Positions 25,601-39,829 of a stretch of DNA of 64,000 nt are shown here, piece after piece (position 1 is the first letter of the stretch; every line of letters begins with the position of its first letter). The DNA comes from Acridotheres tristis (taxonomy: Eukaryota; Chordata; Aves; Passeriformes; Sturnidae). The notes beneath the pieces are model-generated. The model did not search any database and had not been told where the DNA came from. It saw only the letters and a program-made list of their open reading frames with translations. A program made the position numbers and the translations under genes. Location: NCBI GenBank assembly GCA_037013685.1, contig CM072886.1:72443859-72507858 (forward strand). Direction: 5' to 3'.

Positions 25601-28600
25601 CAAAACTCCTGAAGTGACTGTGAACCTAAATTAACCTCAGACAACTACTAAAACTTAATTATTTTCAAACGGAGAACTGTAAGTGGTTGTGAAATGTCAC
25701 TCTATATGCTATAAGTGACAGATCAGTTTTCAATAAGGTATCTTCTTCATAATTTTATAACCTAAATAAAATTTAAATTCCTTAGACACAGCTGTACTAC
25801 TTGTAAGTCATCCTTCTCAAAAAATGTAGAACTGTCAGTTGACTAAAGGGATGAAATAGTGTGTTAATTTGAAACATGCTTTAAAGAGCAGTTTGCTCTA
25901 AATACATAGTGTAAATCTTTTCCTTTACGATAATAGGGAAGTAAAATGATTTTCAGCATTAGGAGAAAAGAGGTTTATGAAGAGAGGAGAGCTGGAAAGT
26001 GAAAGGATAGAACTTGAAAAAAACTAAAAAAATGCAGATGAAAATAAAGATTCCACATTATTTATTTCTGTATTGTTTCTGCAACTGTGTCTGACCAAGG
26101 AAATTTTTCCTCATCCTTATTATAGATAGGGATAAAACCATTCAGACAACTGCAGTTCAGAATAGTATTTTCTATACCTACTGCATGTCTGAGCAAATAG
26201 CATGGATGGTCTGTGAAGCCAGTCTCAGATCCTAAGGCAACTTGCAGCATTCTTATTTGGTTACCCATATTTGTGTAAGGAGAGTTCTGTTACTAAAAGA
26301 TAACAATTCTCTAATGACCAGTAAGGTTGAAGACAGAACATGTGCCAAGGCAGAAGTTTCTTTAGTTTTCTTTGGTAACAAAAGTGTGATATCTGGCAGT
26401 GCTTTACATAATTAACACACCACCATGCAATCTACAACCTCTCTCAAACATATGGCCTCTATACCTGTTATTTTTAAGAGGGGAGATTGTTATTTTTTCC
26501 CTTCAGTATCTTCTGAATATGGCTCAAGTAATTCTGAAGTTGCCTGTGCACCACTATTATTAATCTTCCTTCATAGCAGACACATGTATCGGTCTCCTTC
26601 AACTACCAAACGGCATAGACTGCTTTGTAATTTTTCTAGCTGTATGTAAGTATAAACTGATGTGTTTCAGTAATAAAGTCATACAACACCAAAGGCAAAA
26701 GCTTGTTCTTTCAGTTCTTATTTCTCATCCTAATAAACAAAAGCAACATGTATATTGCTTTTATGTTTTACTCAGATGTAGTCTTGCTAGAAAAAAGGAT
26801 AAGGTTTGCACTTCAGTGTCTCAAAGCAAAAATATTTATTCTTTAATCAAAGGTTTCAAAGTATATTTCTGAGAAAATAATAGTTACCATTTGATACATT
26901 ACATTATACAATATTACATTAATTATTATACTTCAATAAGAACGCATGTTCTTTCGAGTATGAAATGTTGCATTATTGGACAGTTTAAAAATTTCTTATC
27001 AATAATATTAAAAACAATTTTGGATTTACTATGAAATCCTCAAAAAAAGAATTAAAGATGAAGCTATGGCTGACAAAAAAAAATCAAAATGTGTAAGTAT
27101 GCTACACTGACATGGATAGCAATATTCAGTGACCAACTATTAGATCACCTTTGTCTCTAGGCAATCTCATGAAAAAGATTTGATAAAATAGTTTCCTAAA
27201 ACATATCCTCTCTTTTAACTGAGCAGTGCAAGTCCACATTTGGAAAACTTCTCAAAATCCACACTTGATGAGTTATTACACTGAGATATTTAAGTCTCAT
27301 ATTGTACTTAATACAATCATCCTTTATTCCACACAAATAGGCAAATATATTTACATTCTTCCAACAATTCCACCTGGCTTTAGTGGAATTACTAGTTTAA
27401 TATGAGAATTTCAAGTCCATCAAATGAAAAAACGCACCATTCATTCAGCTGAATATTTATTGTTATTAAAATATAATCTTGTGATTTTTTTTCATAATGT
27501 TCTTTGAAAATGAATGTGGTGCATGAAACTTTTAGACCATAACACAAGCCAGGATGAGGATGATGCTCACTGAATCACAGATATATAGTTAAATTCATAG
27601 ATGCAATAAATTGCATTAAAGATCTAGGACTTTTTGTTTTGACTCTATGAGCATCCAATTCCTATTTTGCACTAATATTGATGATGAGAAGTGAAAAGGA
27701 GAAAAAAAGATAATGTGACCAAAATTAAAACTGGGCAAAAGCGTGAAGTTTGTGACCAAATGTACAGAGCACATAATCAGTTCTGTCTGCTCATTTTCCT
27801 AAGAATATTTAATGACTGGTAATTTTGATGACACATAGGTAGACAATAGGACATTGTTTGCATTACCCTAACCAGAAGAGATGAGAAGATCAAAGACAGG
27901 AGATTATTGATGAATTTCACAAGTTTTTCTGATGACGGCTTTTCTATACAAAAAATATGATGGTACAAGCACTGATTTTCAGGTCATCTGATCAAAGTCT
28001 GAAAAAGTACAGTGGTCTGTTTATAAGCACTCATACTTTCATCTTAGAAACGTCTGAAAAAATCCACCTTATCTGGTAACAAGTTTTATTTCCAAGGAGT
28101 TTTTAATCAGCAAATAGGATGGTGTGTTGTAGTTAGAACAAGAAATTTGACTAATGAAGAAAGGTAAACACATAATGAAAAGAATAGATAAGCAGATTCA
28201 GATATGGATTCACTGGTTATTTTGTTATAAGTGCAATAGATTTGTTTAAAAAAGCACATATAGACAAAATTCAGGATCACTAAACAAGGGCAAGGGAACT
28301 GATGAAAAGTAAATGAATGAATTTGAAAACAGGCCATAAAATAATTTTCTGGTTTAGATCTAAAAAAAAAAAAAAGGTTGATAAAAAGATATGTTTGAAT
28401 AACGAATTTTTAACAAGGCATTGCATAGAGACACATTCTACGTATAATTTTAAAAAGAATCAATATTATATCTTTCAAACTAAGTATTTTTAAATTATGA
28501 GCTAAATTGTTCACTGAATCTTCATGAGACTGTGGCATCTCAGGGATTTAATGTAGGCAGTTTATATCCATCAAGAATAAATATGTTGGCAAAATTTGTG

Positions 28601-30140
28601 GAAAGAATGACAGAAGAACAAATTGCTATGGGAGAGACATCTCAGGGAGAGATCTTCTTGTCTGTTCAGTAATGTGGGCTGTTTTGAATGGATATCTTAG
28701 TACAGTCAAATGCCACATAATAAGCATTGGTATAGCTTGTCTACAAAATGCAACTTTGCAAACTAAGGGTTATATGTGGCAGCAAGGCAACAGAGAAGTC
28801 ATAAACACCTGTTCTACAGTAGCTGTCAATATAATTCTCTAACTAAAGATAATCAAGAGAATATGGCTCAAAAATAATAAAGAAAAAATAATCTTTCAGA
28901 AATACCAAAACTGGACAAGCAAACAACATTCTGCCTCTGTGATTTCAAAAACTGATGTTGAAAAATTGGAAATATTTCAGAAAAGCTCAAAATGCTGTTC
29001 CATCATCCAGAAGCATGGCATAATAGCATGTAGAATTCAGTGGTCATCCACTTACAGTCTATAAACATATACAGTTCAGGCATTAACATGTTTTTCATCA
29101 TAATTTCGAATGAAGTGCACTGATGAAAAATAAGGACGCTCTACAGAGGTACATCCAGATTCTTTTACTCATCCAATTTATAATACTAAACAGAATACAT
29201 TTTGAAAATTATTCTTTATATCTTGGTTCTCTTTTATGAGAATAATCACTGTTTGACTTCCTAAAACCTTTGTTAATAATTCCCTCTCTATTCAAGGAGG
29301 AGACATTTTTACTCTTCCAATGATTTACATTCAAGTGAAGCTCTGATTATAGAAACACATTTGTGTTGAAACTAAAAATAACTTTTAAATCTAAAAGAGC
29401 AGCTAAAATATAAATTAAAAAGAAAAAAAAAACACTGTCCAAACTAAAGAAGATTAAAAATTCAGTGAAACTGCAGCGCATCAGAATTAATTAAACCAAG
29501 TATTCGAATTTCCACTGGAATTCTGAAAAAAAAAAAAAATTAGACAAAAAGTAACATCTGTGTAGACAGGAATTCAATAATGTAATTACTCCTACCTAGG
29601 AAAAGAAAGAATAAATAGAAAAAGAACAGAAGAAACCAATGTAAAAGAGAGGTAAGGTGATGGGTAGAATTATAGTGTTACTGAGGAAGATTTAAATGGT
29701 AATTAGAAGAAATTTGGCCTTTAATATGAATATATATATAGGTACTGTAGTTATCTTTCTGGTCCATTAGTTTGATGAGACCATTCCCGTGATGCTTCTT
29801 TTTGGATTTGAGATTTGTTTTTTTACTATGTTTCTACTTTCCCTCCATTAGTCCTTGTGGAACATTTCATTGATAGTGATCTTCTATCTTCCCTTAACGA
29901 GGACTGATAGTTCCCCACTGACAAATTTGCCAGATGGTCACAATCTGTAAATTCCAGCTGAGGTTTTTGTTCATGGTTCAGATGTATTAATCTCACAAGG
30001 TCCCATCCACACTGATGTTTCTCTTTCTCTCTGGTTACAAGAGGGATATTCAGTGCTGACCTACAGCAATGTGCTTCTGGGGTTATTGTTACCTTATATA
30101 TACTCTCTCCTTAGAACAAAAGCACACTTCTATAGTAGAG
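22661..30140. other. AT-rich non-coding stretch
   Basis: Chance open frames of 60-82 codons occur, with no family motif or splice context that I trust. A minus-strand frame at 26062-26268 has an ATG and a mixed composition and is discussed in the findings. Otherwise the stretch holds A runs and unique-looking AT-rich DNA. Confidence 0.55.
24475..24528 (+). repeat. A/C-rich low-complexity tract
   Basis: CAAA, CCAAA and CAAAACAAACAAAC units over about 55 bp, oriented as in the other plus-strand tracts. Confidence 0.85.
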
Positions 30141-30154
30141 CTCCATTTTGACAT

Positions 30155-31030
30155 AACTCAATTACAGAATCACAGAAAAATTGTGTTGGGAAAAACATCT
30201 GGAGATTGTCAGATTCTATCCCCCTACCATAGTTCAAAGGATGGTCAGCTGGGGCTGTGTACAGCTGGGTTTTAAGTATTTTCAAGAATGGAGATTGGAT
30301 CTGTCTCATCTGTCTATTTAACCTGTTTCACAGTTTGGCTGTTCTTTTTCTTTGGGGGGAGGGGGGGGTTGTTTTGTTTTGTTTAAGTAAAATGTCCTGT
30401 CTTTCATTTTGTGCCCACTATTTGTCTTGTCACTGAATATCGCTGAGACAAGACAGGGTCTGTGTTCTTTGCTCAGTTCCTGAAGGTATTTGTACACTCT
30501 GGTAAGATTTACCTGAGCTTTTTCTTCTCCAGGTTAAATGATTTTAGGTCTCTCAGTCTCACACATGTGGAAGATGGGCTAGTCCCTTAAACACCCTTGT
30601 GGCTTTGTCCTGGATTTGCTTCAGTAGCTCCAAGTCAATGACTCTATAATTCTGTGTCCCTCCTGAGGTTCTGAAGGGCCAAAGATGAACAAAGCACTCC
30701 AGTGTGCTGAATAGGATCTCCTCTCTTTATCTAACTTGTGATTGTCTTTCTAACACAGTTCAGGATGCTGTTGGCTTCTTTGTCACAGGATCACATCACT
30801 CATGATCATAGCTCATGGTCAGCATATTGACTACCAGTACCCTAAGGTCCTTCTTGAAAAAAAATTACATTCCAGCAGCTTTCCAGTCAGTCAGCCTGCA
30901 GGAGGTATTGGTGTGCAGGGTTATTTGTCCCCTGCAGAGAACTTGGCATTTCCCTTCACTGAACTTCATGAGATTCCTGTTAGTCCATTTCTGCAGTGTG
31001 TTGAGATCCCTCTGAATGTCTTTGGGTTTA
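30155..31030 (-). mobile_element. CR1 LINE, about 870 bp, reverse orientation
   Basis: Reading the plus strand gives the reverse complement of a CR1 3' region. It opens with 'cagaatcacagaaa' plus 'ttgggaaa' (the 3' tail side). Next come a 'gagattgg' block near 30291 and 'gtgcccac..tttgtcttgtcactg' near 30411. Later 'tgagctttttcttctccagg' lies near 30512, 'agtagctccaagtca' near 30624, 'caggatgctgttggcttctt' near 30761, 'catggtcagcatattgac' near 30813 and 'cttcatgag..ttcctgtt' near 30963. The order is collinear with avian CR1. It covers the 3' UTR and the end of the reverse-transcriptase frame, and the frame is broken. The plus-strand open frames at 30802-31164 are antisense to the element and are not genes. 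Confidence 0.85.
30354..30385 (-). repeat. G-run followed by T/G repeats inside the CR1
   Basis: Six G, an A and eight or more G are followed by GTTTT units. The block interrupts the expected CR1 order between the 'ctgttctttt' and 'gtgcccac' parts. Read on the minus strand it is an A/C tract like the others. Confidence 0.8.
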
Positions 31031-31039
31031 AAAAGAAGA

Positions 31040-34000
31040 CTACATTCTTCAATATGGAAATCAATTTATTTTGCCTCAACTGCTTAAATACATTTTTTGA
31101 AAAATGCAATCAATCTGAGAATAAATTGACATTTTCTGTAGCTCTTCTCTTTTTTAAAGAATGAACTCTAGCAAGGTGCCATTGAGGTGCATCAGAAGCT
31201 GAACACTGATTGATTTAATTCTAAAATTAATTAGTGAACAAAGTTTGAAAGAAAAAATATCACTTTCTAGGCCATAAAAATCTCAGCCAGTTGTTTGATT
31301 GTATGGTAGGATGAACAATATTGCTTTAGAATAGTCTGATCAGAAACCTGTAAAGGTTTTTTTAATCTCTTTTATACTCTCTCCAGAGGAAACACTTACA
31401 CAATAGATGTAATTGAATCATTCTTGTAAATGGCTTTGAGAAAAGTCAGCAGATCTGTCAGGACCTCATCAGCTTAACTTAGAGATGATAATAATGTTAA
31501 AATAATGTTATGTTTTATTCCTCTAGTCACCACAGTAGTTATTATATTCTGATGAGGAGCTGCTGCTCACAGAAAATGACCACATAGGGATGGGAGAAGA
31601 TGAAAAAAGAAACAAATAATTTTAATTCTGTTTTCTTCTATACAATGTGTGGAGCAAAATAAAAAGGAGGTCAGAAAGGAAGAACTACTAATCAGAAAAT
31701 AGAGTGGGTTGCTGTTAAATGTCACTTGCCAACCATTTTCACACAGTAGATTGTAAAATATCCATAGTTTTACTTACAGTTGGTGACTGATACCTTTGAT
31801 AATGATTGTTACACAATAATTGCCTTTTTAATGCTTTTTTTACTTTATTAGGGACAGCAGTTACCTCTGCAATGATATAAATAAAAAGCCTGTGAAAGTA
31901 TTTACTTTTTTCTAATCCTTTTTCTCAGTAGAGCCTTCAGTAAACCTGTTGAACATTTCAGGAAATAAAGGCCTGTTTATCCAGAAAATGACTGATAGAG
32001 TGAAAAACTTTTTCTATAAAATGGGAAAAATTTTCCTTCAGTTTTTTCTTGCTTGAAGGAAGTAGCCTGAAAGAGAGAGAAGAAATGTCTTCCTTATTTC
32101 ACGGTAGACACTCAACTGAAACACTGTAACAAAATGTGCCTAAATCTTCAGGGTTATTTCTGTTTAAAAGGCATTTCTTTTCTAAAAAGTTTAAATTTAA
32201 ATAATCTCTTTTACAACTGTAAGTTATTTTTTTAAAAAAATACTTAAATACCATTACAGTGTAGTCAACAGAAAAAAGAAGATATAGTGGTGTATTAGTA
32301 TATTTAAAGAACTGTTGAAAACATAACCTAGTAACAAACAAAAACAAGAACACAAATAATTCTTTAAAATATTGTGTAACTTCTAAAATTAAAAAAAAAA
32401 AAAAAATCCAAGAATATTTCAAGAACAACGGATCTGACCCTCAATCAAATCAGCTAATTTTGGGCTGTGGATAAACAATTTACAGGTTCTTAAAATAATG
32501 CATGACAGTTTCTCTGCAAATACTACTTTACAAACAGTACTACTTCTTAAACTTGGAAGTCATTGTGTAGTGAATACTCTTGACCTGATGTTCATATCAA
32601 CACTGAAAACTTTAGCCATTTCTGCTGCTATGAAGATTCCAATAAATATGACTGAGTATATATCGAGAAAAGTCTTTAATACATGGTTTTAATTAAGTGA
32701 ACAACTCGCTGCAAGGCTGAGTCCTAAGGGTTCAGTGGAGTTGCAGTAGATTGATGGGGCAATCCTGTTTTTACAGCCAAAGCGGGGCCCAAAGAGGCTG
32801 GAGAACAGCCCTGTGGAAAGAGATCTGAGCATCTGGGTTGACGGCTGTAAGAAGTGTTAAACTAAGAAGCTAAATATTGAAAATTTGTAAGATACAGACC
32901 AATCTTTAGTGTCATATTTGGATAAGATTTTTAAATGTTGAAAGCTTCTGCTGATTGCCTATGACTCTACTCCTAAGCATAAAATTTATGTTAAGATGAG
33001 TAAAATATTAAATACTTTAGTCAAAATAAAGGGTGGAAATAGAAGTTCAAAGTGCACCTGAATACTGGTTCTTGAGCTTATATGCCAAACACTGTGAGAT
33101 TAAAACCTTTTCCTCATTTGTGTCATGTTTCCAACCATGTTAGCAGAAATTGGAAAAAAAAAAAATATTCCTATGTTCTCAAGCAAATGATTTTTTTCAT
33201 CTGTAACGTGGGAGGAATAATTAGTAATATATCTTGACTCTTTTAATAGTCACATCTTTCCTGCTTTTCCCAAAGATATTAGCCAATAAAATTTTCTTCT
33301 TTCTTAAAATTAGTCTTTTCAACTTTTACAAGCTTTATGAAAAAATTCAAATGAATTATGGTCAAAAACAAATTTGATACATCATTCCTCTCAAGTATCA
33401 TAAATGTCATGTTACATCCTTTTTTTAAAGCCTGTGCTTATCTCTAGGCAAATACATAGATCACTGAACTTTCCTGTACTTGACTTCTTTACGCTTTGGA
33501 AGAAATATTTAGGAAATGGGTTTTCTTGTCTGGTATGGTGTCTGTTTTTATTTTTAACTTCCTCATTATGCAGCTGTTTTAAAATATTTTTCTTTTCCAT
33601 TTAATGAGAATAAAAGGATTTCTAATTTGCAAGTGGGAAAAAAAATGAGAATCTTCTCACTCTTTCTCATGTCTATACATCTTACATGGTGATTAAGGGA
33701 TGTGTGAAGGAAGAAATAATTTAGGCATCCTATTGTAAACAACATATGCAAATCACTGGGTCATTTGTCTACCTAGAACTGGATCCAGAAATTACTGCAT
33801 TTCAAATTAATTGAAGCAGGAACTTCAGCCTTTTGCTCAAAGTTAGTATAAATGCTTTAAAGTCATTCATTAATCTATTCCTTCATTTTCTAGGTTGAAG
33901 ATGTAACATAAACTGCCATCTTATTTAGAACAATCAATATCCATTTTCTTTGGTTATGGTTTTATTGCCTGAATTACTGGAATCCAAATGATTCTTCAAT

Positions 34001-34600
34001 AAATTGAGTGTTGTACAATTTTTTATATTCATGACATAGGTCACACAAATAACTAGAAAGAAGAATTTTTTCCAAGTGACAGTATCTAATATTTTTAACC
34101 TATAATTATCAAACTTAATTTCTTAAGATAAAATTTAAAAGAACAAGAACAATTGATAAAATAAGGGAATTACGTACTAAGTAGTTTTAGAAGGCTAAAA
34201 TAAATTCATCTTTTTCAAAGCTATATTTGGAAATACATTAAGACACAATAATGAATTTGATTCATATCTCTTTGACCTCAATTTTAGATTTTGACTCCGA
34301 ATGGCATTAAAAGACACGTATAACAACTACTAGATTCATACCGTCACCTCCTGATGCTGCCATAAGTAATTATCAAATTAAATGCATTGACTAGGCACTC
34401 AAAAGTTCCTAAGTTATGTATATAGCTATGTTCTTATTAATTGAATAAAACTTTGGAAATAAAATAGGAGAGGAGAGAAAAGTCATATTCAGATATTTTT
34501 CTTTCCTACTGAGAATTCAAAACTGATGAAGTTAACCATCTGTAAAAGTTTCAGAGCAGGTCACAAAGGATGGTTAGTTACAGAGCTGTTTTCACACAAA
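31040..34600. other. AT-rich non-coding stretch
   Basis: No gene was seen. A 17-A run lies near 32391-32406 and a shorter one near 33153-33165. A slightly GC-richer patch near 32700-32840 has no open frame or recognisable motif. Confidence 0.55.
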
Positions 34601-34605
34601 AGGGT

Positions 34606-34845
34606 ATTAAACGAAAACCTTCAGCATAGGACGAGGTGATTAGAAGATATAACAAAGGTCTACAAAATCATGAATGGCAAAGGGACTAACAAAAAATTGC
34701 ACATTCTATTTCTGTTTCTTCTGACAAGAAATCAGATGCCCACAGTCTTCACCTTAATTAGCAGGTTGAATTAAGCCAAAAAGGAACCTTTCTACTAAGT
34801 ACAAAGTCACAGATCCCCATGCCATATAATAGTTTAAAAAATGGC
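34606..34845 (+). mobile_element. Old CR1/L3-like LINE remnant
   Basis: The words 'gaggtgatt..gaagatataacaaaggtctacaaaatcatgaatggca', followed by 'tctgacaagaaatcagatgcc' and 'ttaattagcaggttgaatt', follow the order of the conserved 3' part of an ancient amniote CR1 lineage (the 'ataaaatcatgaatgg' block and the 'agcaggtt' block). It is far more diverged than the two long CR1 copies, with no octamer tail visible. The orientation is plus. Identification is from remembered consensus order only. Confidence 0.6.
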
Positions 34846-34849
34846 AATA

Positions 34850-37800
34850 TCCTAGGAAAATTTTATTACCCTGTTACATAGTTCATCTCTGGACTATCAC
34901 TCTCTGAGAGGTCACAATGAAGTTTTTTCTGACTCTCTATTACCAACTCTACACTCTTAGACCATATACACATCTCTTTGTTTTTACCACAAATCTTTTC
35001 CTTTGGGCACTGTGTACATACATGCATATATTGTACACACATGCATCTCTTAGGTATGTCTAAAAGCTGATAACGAAGTTATATTTTAGGAGACAGCACA
35101 TAGTGCCTGACTTCGAAGCTGATTCCATAAGGAGAAACAGTTAAGCTGTAAGACATGGGAGTAGAAAAACTACCAGAAATCAACCTTATTATAAACTTGT
35201 AGATGATAGATCTCCACATCTCAATCATCACAGAATTTATTTTAATTTTTTTTTTTTTTTATTGATCAGTGTAATTTAGGATATTATTCATTCTGTGGCT
35301 GCAAGTTTTGTGAGGGGCAAGTTCAGTCAGGTTTCCCTGGGTTGCATAATGAAAAAACAGAAAAAAGTTATAGGAAACAAAGAATCCTTCTTTGTTATGA
35401 AGATCCCTTCTTTGGTATGGTGGATAATTGTCCCACTTTTTGTCTTAGCCTTGAGAAAATTTGGTATTACAATAAATAAGAGAACTTTCTTATCCAAGAA
35501 AGCCTCTGGGCAAAGAAAATTAAGTGGTTTTGTTAATAAAAATGTTTACTATACTATCACGATTTCTATTTTCATGCAATAAAAGACCCTCATTTATAGA
35601 ATAATTCTATGTAAGAGTAAAATAAAATGAAAGTATCAATAAGGTACTTTATTTTTCATGGCAATTTAGTGTTAATTAGCAATACTTACTGTTTTTAACT
35701 TTTTTTCAAATGATAAACCGAGTGTATATATAGGTGCATAATATATGCCAGTAAGTAAAAATTACTAACTTGCTACCATTTGTGCTGTGGTGTCAAAAAA
35801 ATCTGACAACTCTTTTAAGTGTCAAAATAATCTTAAATATTTATCTTTGTCCTCTCTCTTGAGCCTGCAAAGTAATTTCAATAGAATGGATTTATATCTT
35901 AAAATTACTGGATTAAGAATTTTGAAAATTACTAGAATATTTGAATGCAACACTCAGAAGAGACTCCTTTTGCATGGGTTACTATCATTCATCTAACAGA
36001 TTTTGCTCAAATACAGTGAAGACCTTTCCTTGTACCCACACTTGTCTCTTGGTTACGCTTGCAGTCATTATTTAACCTGTCAAAACATGATCCTCTGACT
36101 TTTTTCTTAATAAAAAGTTGAATACAGAGAGAAATAAAGAATTTCCTCCTCCAGTAAACTCCTCTCTCGTTACATATATATTGATGTATCACAACTAAAA
36201 AATCCACTTGATTGCATCACTATCTTTTAAAGGCTCACTTTCCACTCTCACTGCGCATTCTGACACAGAAATCAATGATGTAAACTCGGATAACTACAAT
36301 CAGAAGATACTGCATCTTCTGTCATTTCCAGTTTATTGAAGACATTTCTTAAAAATATAACATGAAAATTTATTAGAATGTTAGTTACTGAGTGTTTTCC
36401 ATTTAATTGTCATATCAGTTCATTGTACAGAGAAGTTTCTGCTGTGAATTCTTTAGGTGGACTGATGCAAACAATATTTTCAGTGATGCATGGACCAAAA
36501 TAATAAAGGGCCTTCAGATACCCAAAAATAATATAGTAGAACATACATCATAGAAATTATATCTGACATTCAAAAGCACAGCTCTTTTTCAGCTTCCATA
36601 GCAGCTAGTTTTGATGAAATATATAAATAAGTTTTTCTAATTTTTTAGGAGTCCTGCATTTGCCACCTTCCAGTTAGCACTTTCTTAGTTTTCTAAATGA
36701 TTATTTAGCAAAAACTAATTAAGGAAGGCTACAGTAAATATAATATGAAAATAAAGACATACTTAATGCTGCTGGTATGGTTTTGGCTACTGATTTTTTC
36801 ACTGAACCAAGTCAACCAAAAAAAAATTGTACTCTGTTGTTTTGTTTCCCCATCATTCCCAGCAGATAGTGAATTGAAGCACCCTGAGCTGTTTTGCATC
36901 CTGCAGTACATTACATCCTAGATGGAAACAGGACCAGGATTCACAATCCCAAAAAATATTCCCTCCAAAATCAACTGATAGAGTTGCAGCGTCTTGACAA
37001 AAAATGCAGTCCCACGGCTCAGGAAATGTCCCATTTTGTTACAAGAGAAGTTGAATTTGTAAAGCTCAATATTGAATTTGGTTCTTTCAGGTTTCAGCTA
37101 CAATAATTTCCAGCTTGACAAAGAACCTTATTGGATGAGCATGACTCGATACCTGTCACTTGCCATTTTCGTTCCTTAAAACTTTAGATGTAGCCAGTGG
37201 TGCTCAGCATTCTTCACAGTTTTTCTTTCCTTTCTGCTCCATTTTTCCAAAAGAGATGGAATCTAAAAGTGCAGCCAACTTTCTAAAGCAATAAAGAAAC
37301 TGAACTTATTTATATATTTTTTTTTTAACTTCAGACTTGTTATTGTTACCTTATTATCACAGTACTTCCAAATTTAATAATTAGGTCTGATCATTCCTCT
37401 AATCATTAACTGCTTAAAGCTAATACTACTTAGGTTTTAAATAGGTGCAGACAATATAAATAACTCAAAAGAATATAGATTAAAGATAAAAGACTATATC
37501 TTACTACATTCTTCACTGAAAAATAATGATTCTCTGCATGAAGCAATGTGGATGACTCACGTCAAAATGTGTATATGTGCAACAGGTATGACAAATGTAG
37601 TCATCCAAAAAAACTAGGGCATCTAAAGAAAGCCAACACTGAGGAAAACTGTCCCTGAGTAGAGGCAAAATACATTCATCATGAGGGGAATTTTAAAAAA
37701 GCCTTTAAAGACAACTCTCATCTTCAGTGGGGGTGCAGGGCGTTAAAACAATGTAGAATCAGTGTCTAATTGTAAGTAGTATGTTTTAATCTTTATCTAA

Positions 37801-39430
37801 GTGGAACTATTTTTCTCTAAGAATGTAATCCCAGAAGCTTCATGATAAGGAACAGGCAGCACAAGTAGCAGCTCTATAGCCAAGCACCACATGATGATAG
37901 CAACTGACTTCAGTAAAAACTGAAGGAAAGGCAACGGGCCAGATCTTCTGCATGTATTAGAGCTGCTGATTGTTCTGCATACATAAGACATAAGTAAATT
38001 TCCTTTAGCATTAACAAAGATCATTTAGGGGAGCAATGTCTCCAGATTTTTATTAGATATTAAAGTCTATTTTTTTTTTCATTATTGCTGTTTTCTGTTT
38101 TTGAGTTTGTCTGTTTGTTTGAAATGAGTGTTCCTCGCTCATTTAAAAAATGGTTAATACCTAATTTCTGGAAGTCCATGGGCTCTAGCATTTACAGACC
38201 CAGGTTGAAAAGTTACAGTTGTCTTATATATAGGTTCCTACCATACAGTAATGACACATACAGAGTTTTAAGCTTTAAAATATAAATGTGTAATGCAACT
38301 ATTTCATTATGTGGTTTATTATTCCTACTTTAACTGGATTTAACATATTATGGTAGCCACTTCACAAATAACATTGGAGCATAGTATCAAAGTACTAATG
38401 GGGATCTATTCTATAACTTAGGCTTTTAAACATGTTCCGACATATAGTCTCCATCTTCCCCCTCCCCAGAAAATGTACTGAAGCATTATCAAGAGCATAT
38501 TAATGTTCAAAATACTAATAAATTATAATAAGACAATTCAATAGGTGATTTATTTTCTGTATCTGCAGAATTAAATATATACATACAAAGTCAAGTGATT
38601 TACACTTTCTGGGAAGTTGTTCAAGACATATATCACACATCTGCCTTAAAGGACTACTGTGACAGAAATAACCATTCCAGATGAACATTATAGTTTTGTA
38701 GCCTTCTACACATACAACACCAACATGTAATTTTGGTTGCAGAGCTTATTTTTTAATTAAAGAAAAAGAATAAGAAAGCATAAATCAAATGTACATAAAA
38801 CGAGATAGGCATACATCTGTGAACAGGACAAACCAGTCCTGACAACAAAGAACCTCTTTTGTAAGCCACATAAAATTAAAATTAACAAAAGCTGCAACAA
38901 GCTGTCGGACTACAGCTATGATGGCAAATATACAATCTTATTTTATCTTATGATCAAAGTCTGTGTCTCCCCTTGGGACTAGTGACTATTGCATGCACTA
39001 GATACTTGCCACTGGAAGGAATTTGAAAGATGCTTCCAGTTTCTTAAGCAGATAATTAGTCTCTATGAATTAAACAAAATCTAAAATTAATGTAAATCAC
39101 TTTGACACTCAAGTACCTACTGCTTAGGTGTGGAAAATAGTGTTGATTTTTCTTTCTCAATAATGAGTGTCCTAAAATCTTATATAAGCATTTTTGAAAC
39201 CTCTCATCTCAGCCAGTAATTGATAACTTTAGATTTCTTTTTTTTGTTTTATGCTCTATGTAGTTTTCTATTATTTCCTTTTTATCCGCATTGGGCAGGT
39301 AAGGTGTTACTTTGGTTCTTCTGCTCCAATGTGTGTTTGATGTGATTATATTCAAGACCGATCTTACTGTCAGTAACTTTATTTGACATTTTTCTAATCT
39401 GGATGCTGCTATGCAAACTCAGTTTACTTT
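34850..39430. other. AT-rich non-coding stretch
   Basis: No gene or repeat was recognised apart from T runs near 35248-35261 and 37319-37326. The open frame of 95 codons at 35295-35582 has no family resemblance that I can see. Confidence 0.55.
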
Positions 39431-39435
39431 CACTT

Positions 39436-39508
39436 CCAAAAAAAAAAAAAAAACAAAACAACCCCCCCCCAAAAAAAACAAACAACAAAAAAAAACCCCA
39501 AAAAACAC
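39436..39508 (+). repeat. A/C-rich low-complexity tract
   Basis: Poly(A), then CAAAACAACC, a run of nine C, poly(A), and CCCCAAAAAA units. It is strikingly similar in make-up to the tract at 2022-2107. Confidence 0.9.
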
Positions 39509-39829
39509 AGAAAGTTTAAGCTGTTCAATTACTTATGTGTGCATATAAATTAGAAGGCAATTTTATGAATGGATTGATGAAGATGTCATTCTCTGAATGG
39601 TTTTTAAGAAAAAGTACTCTTCATGTTTAGGGCTTTTTTCAAATTGATTTTTATACCTTTCTCTTTTTATTTATATAATTATAAGGAAAAGAATAATCAA
39701 GCACCTAAAATTATTCTAAAATAGTTAAGCAACTTTGGGGTTATTTACCTACTAGATGTTGCCTATCTATTATTCCTGTAAATGACCTGAAACCTTTCAG
39801 AATTTCAATGGCATCCGTTCCTGAAGGGG

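Noticed and set aside
30802..31164. 120-codon plus-strand frame
   Set aside because: It is antisense to the reverse-oriented CR1 element and extends into AT-rich flank.
39460..39508. CCCCAAAA units suggestive of telomere-like repeats
   Set aside because: Vertebrate telomeres are TTAGGG repeats. These units are irregular and belong to the A/C-rich tracts.
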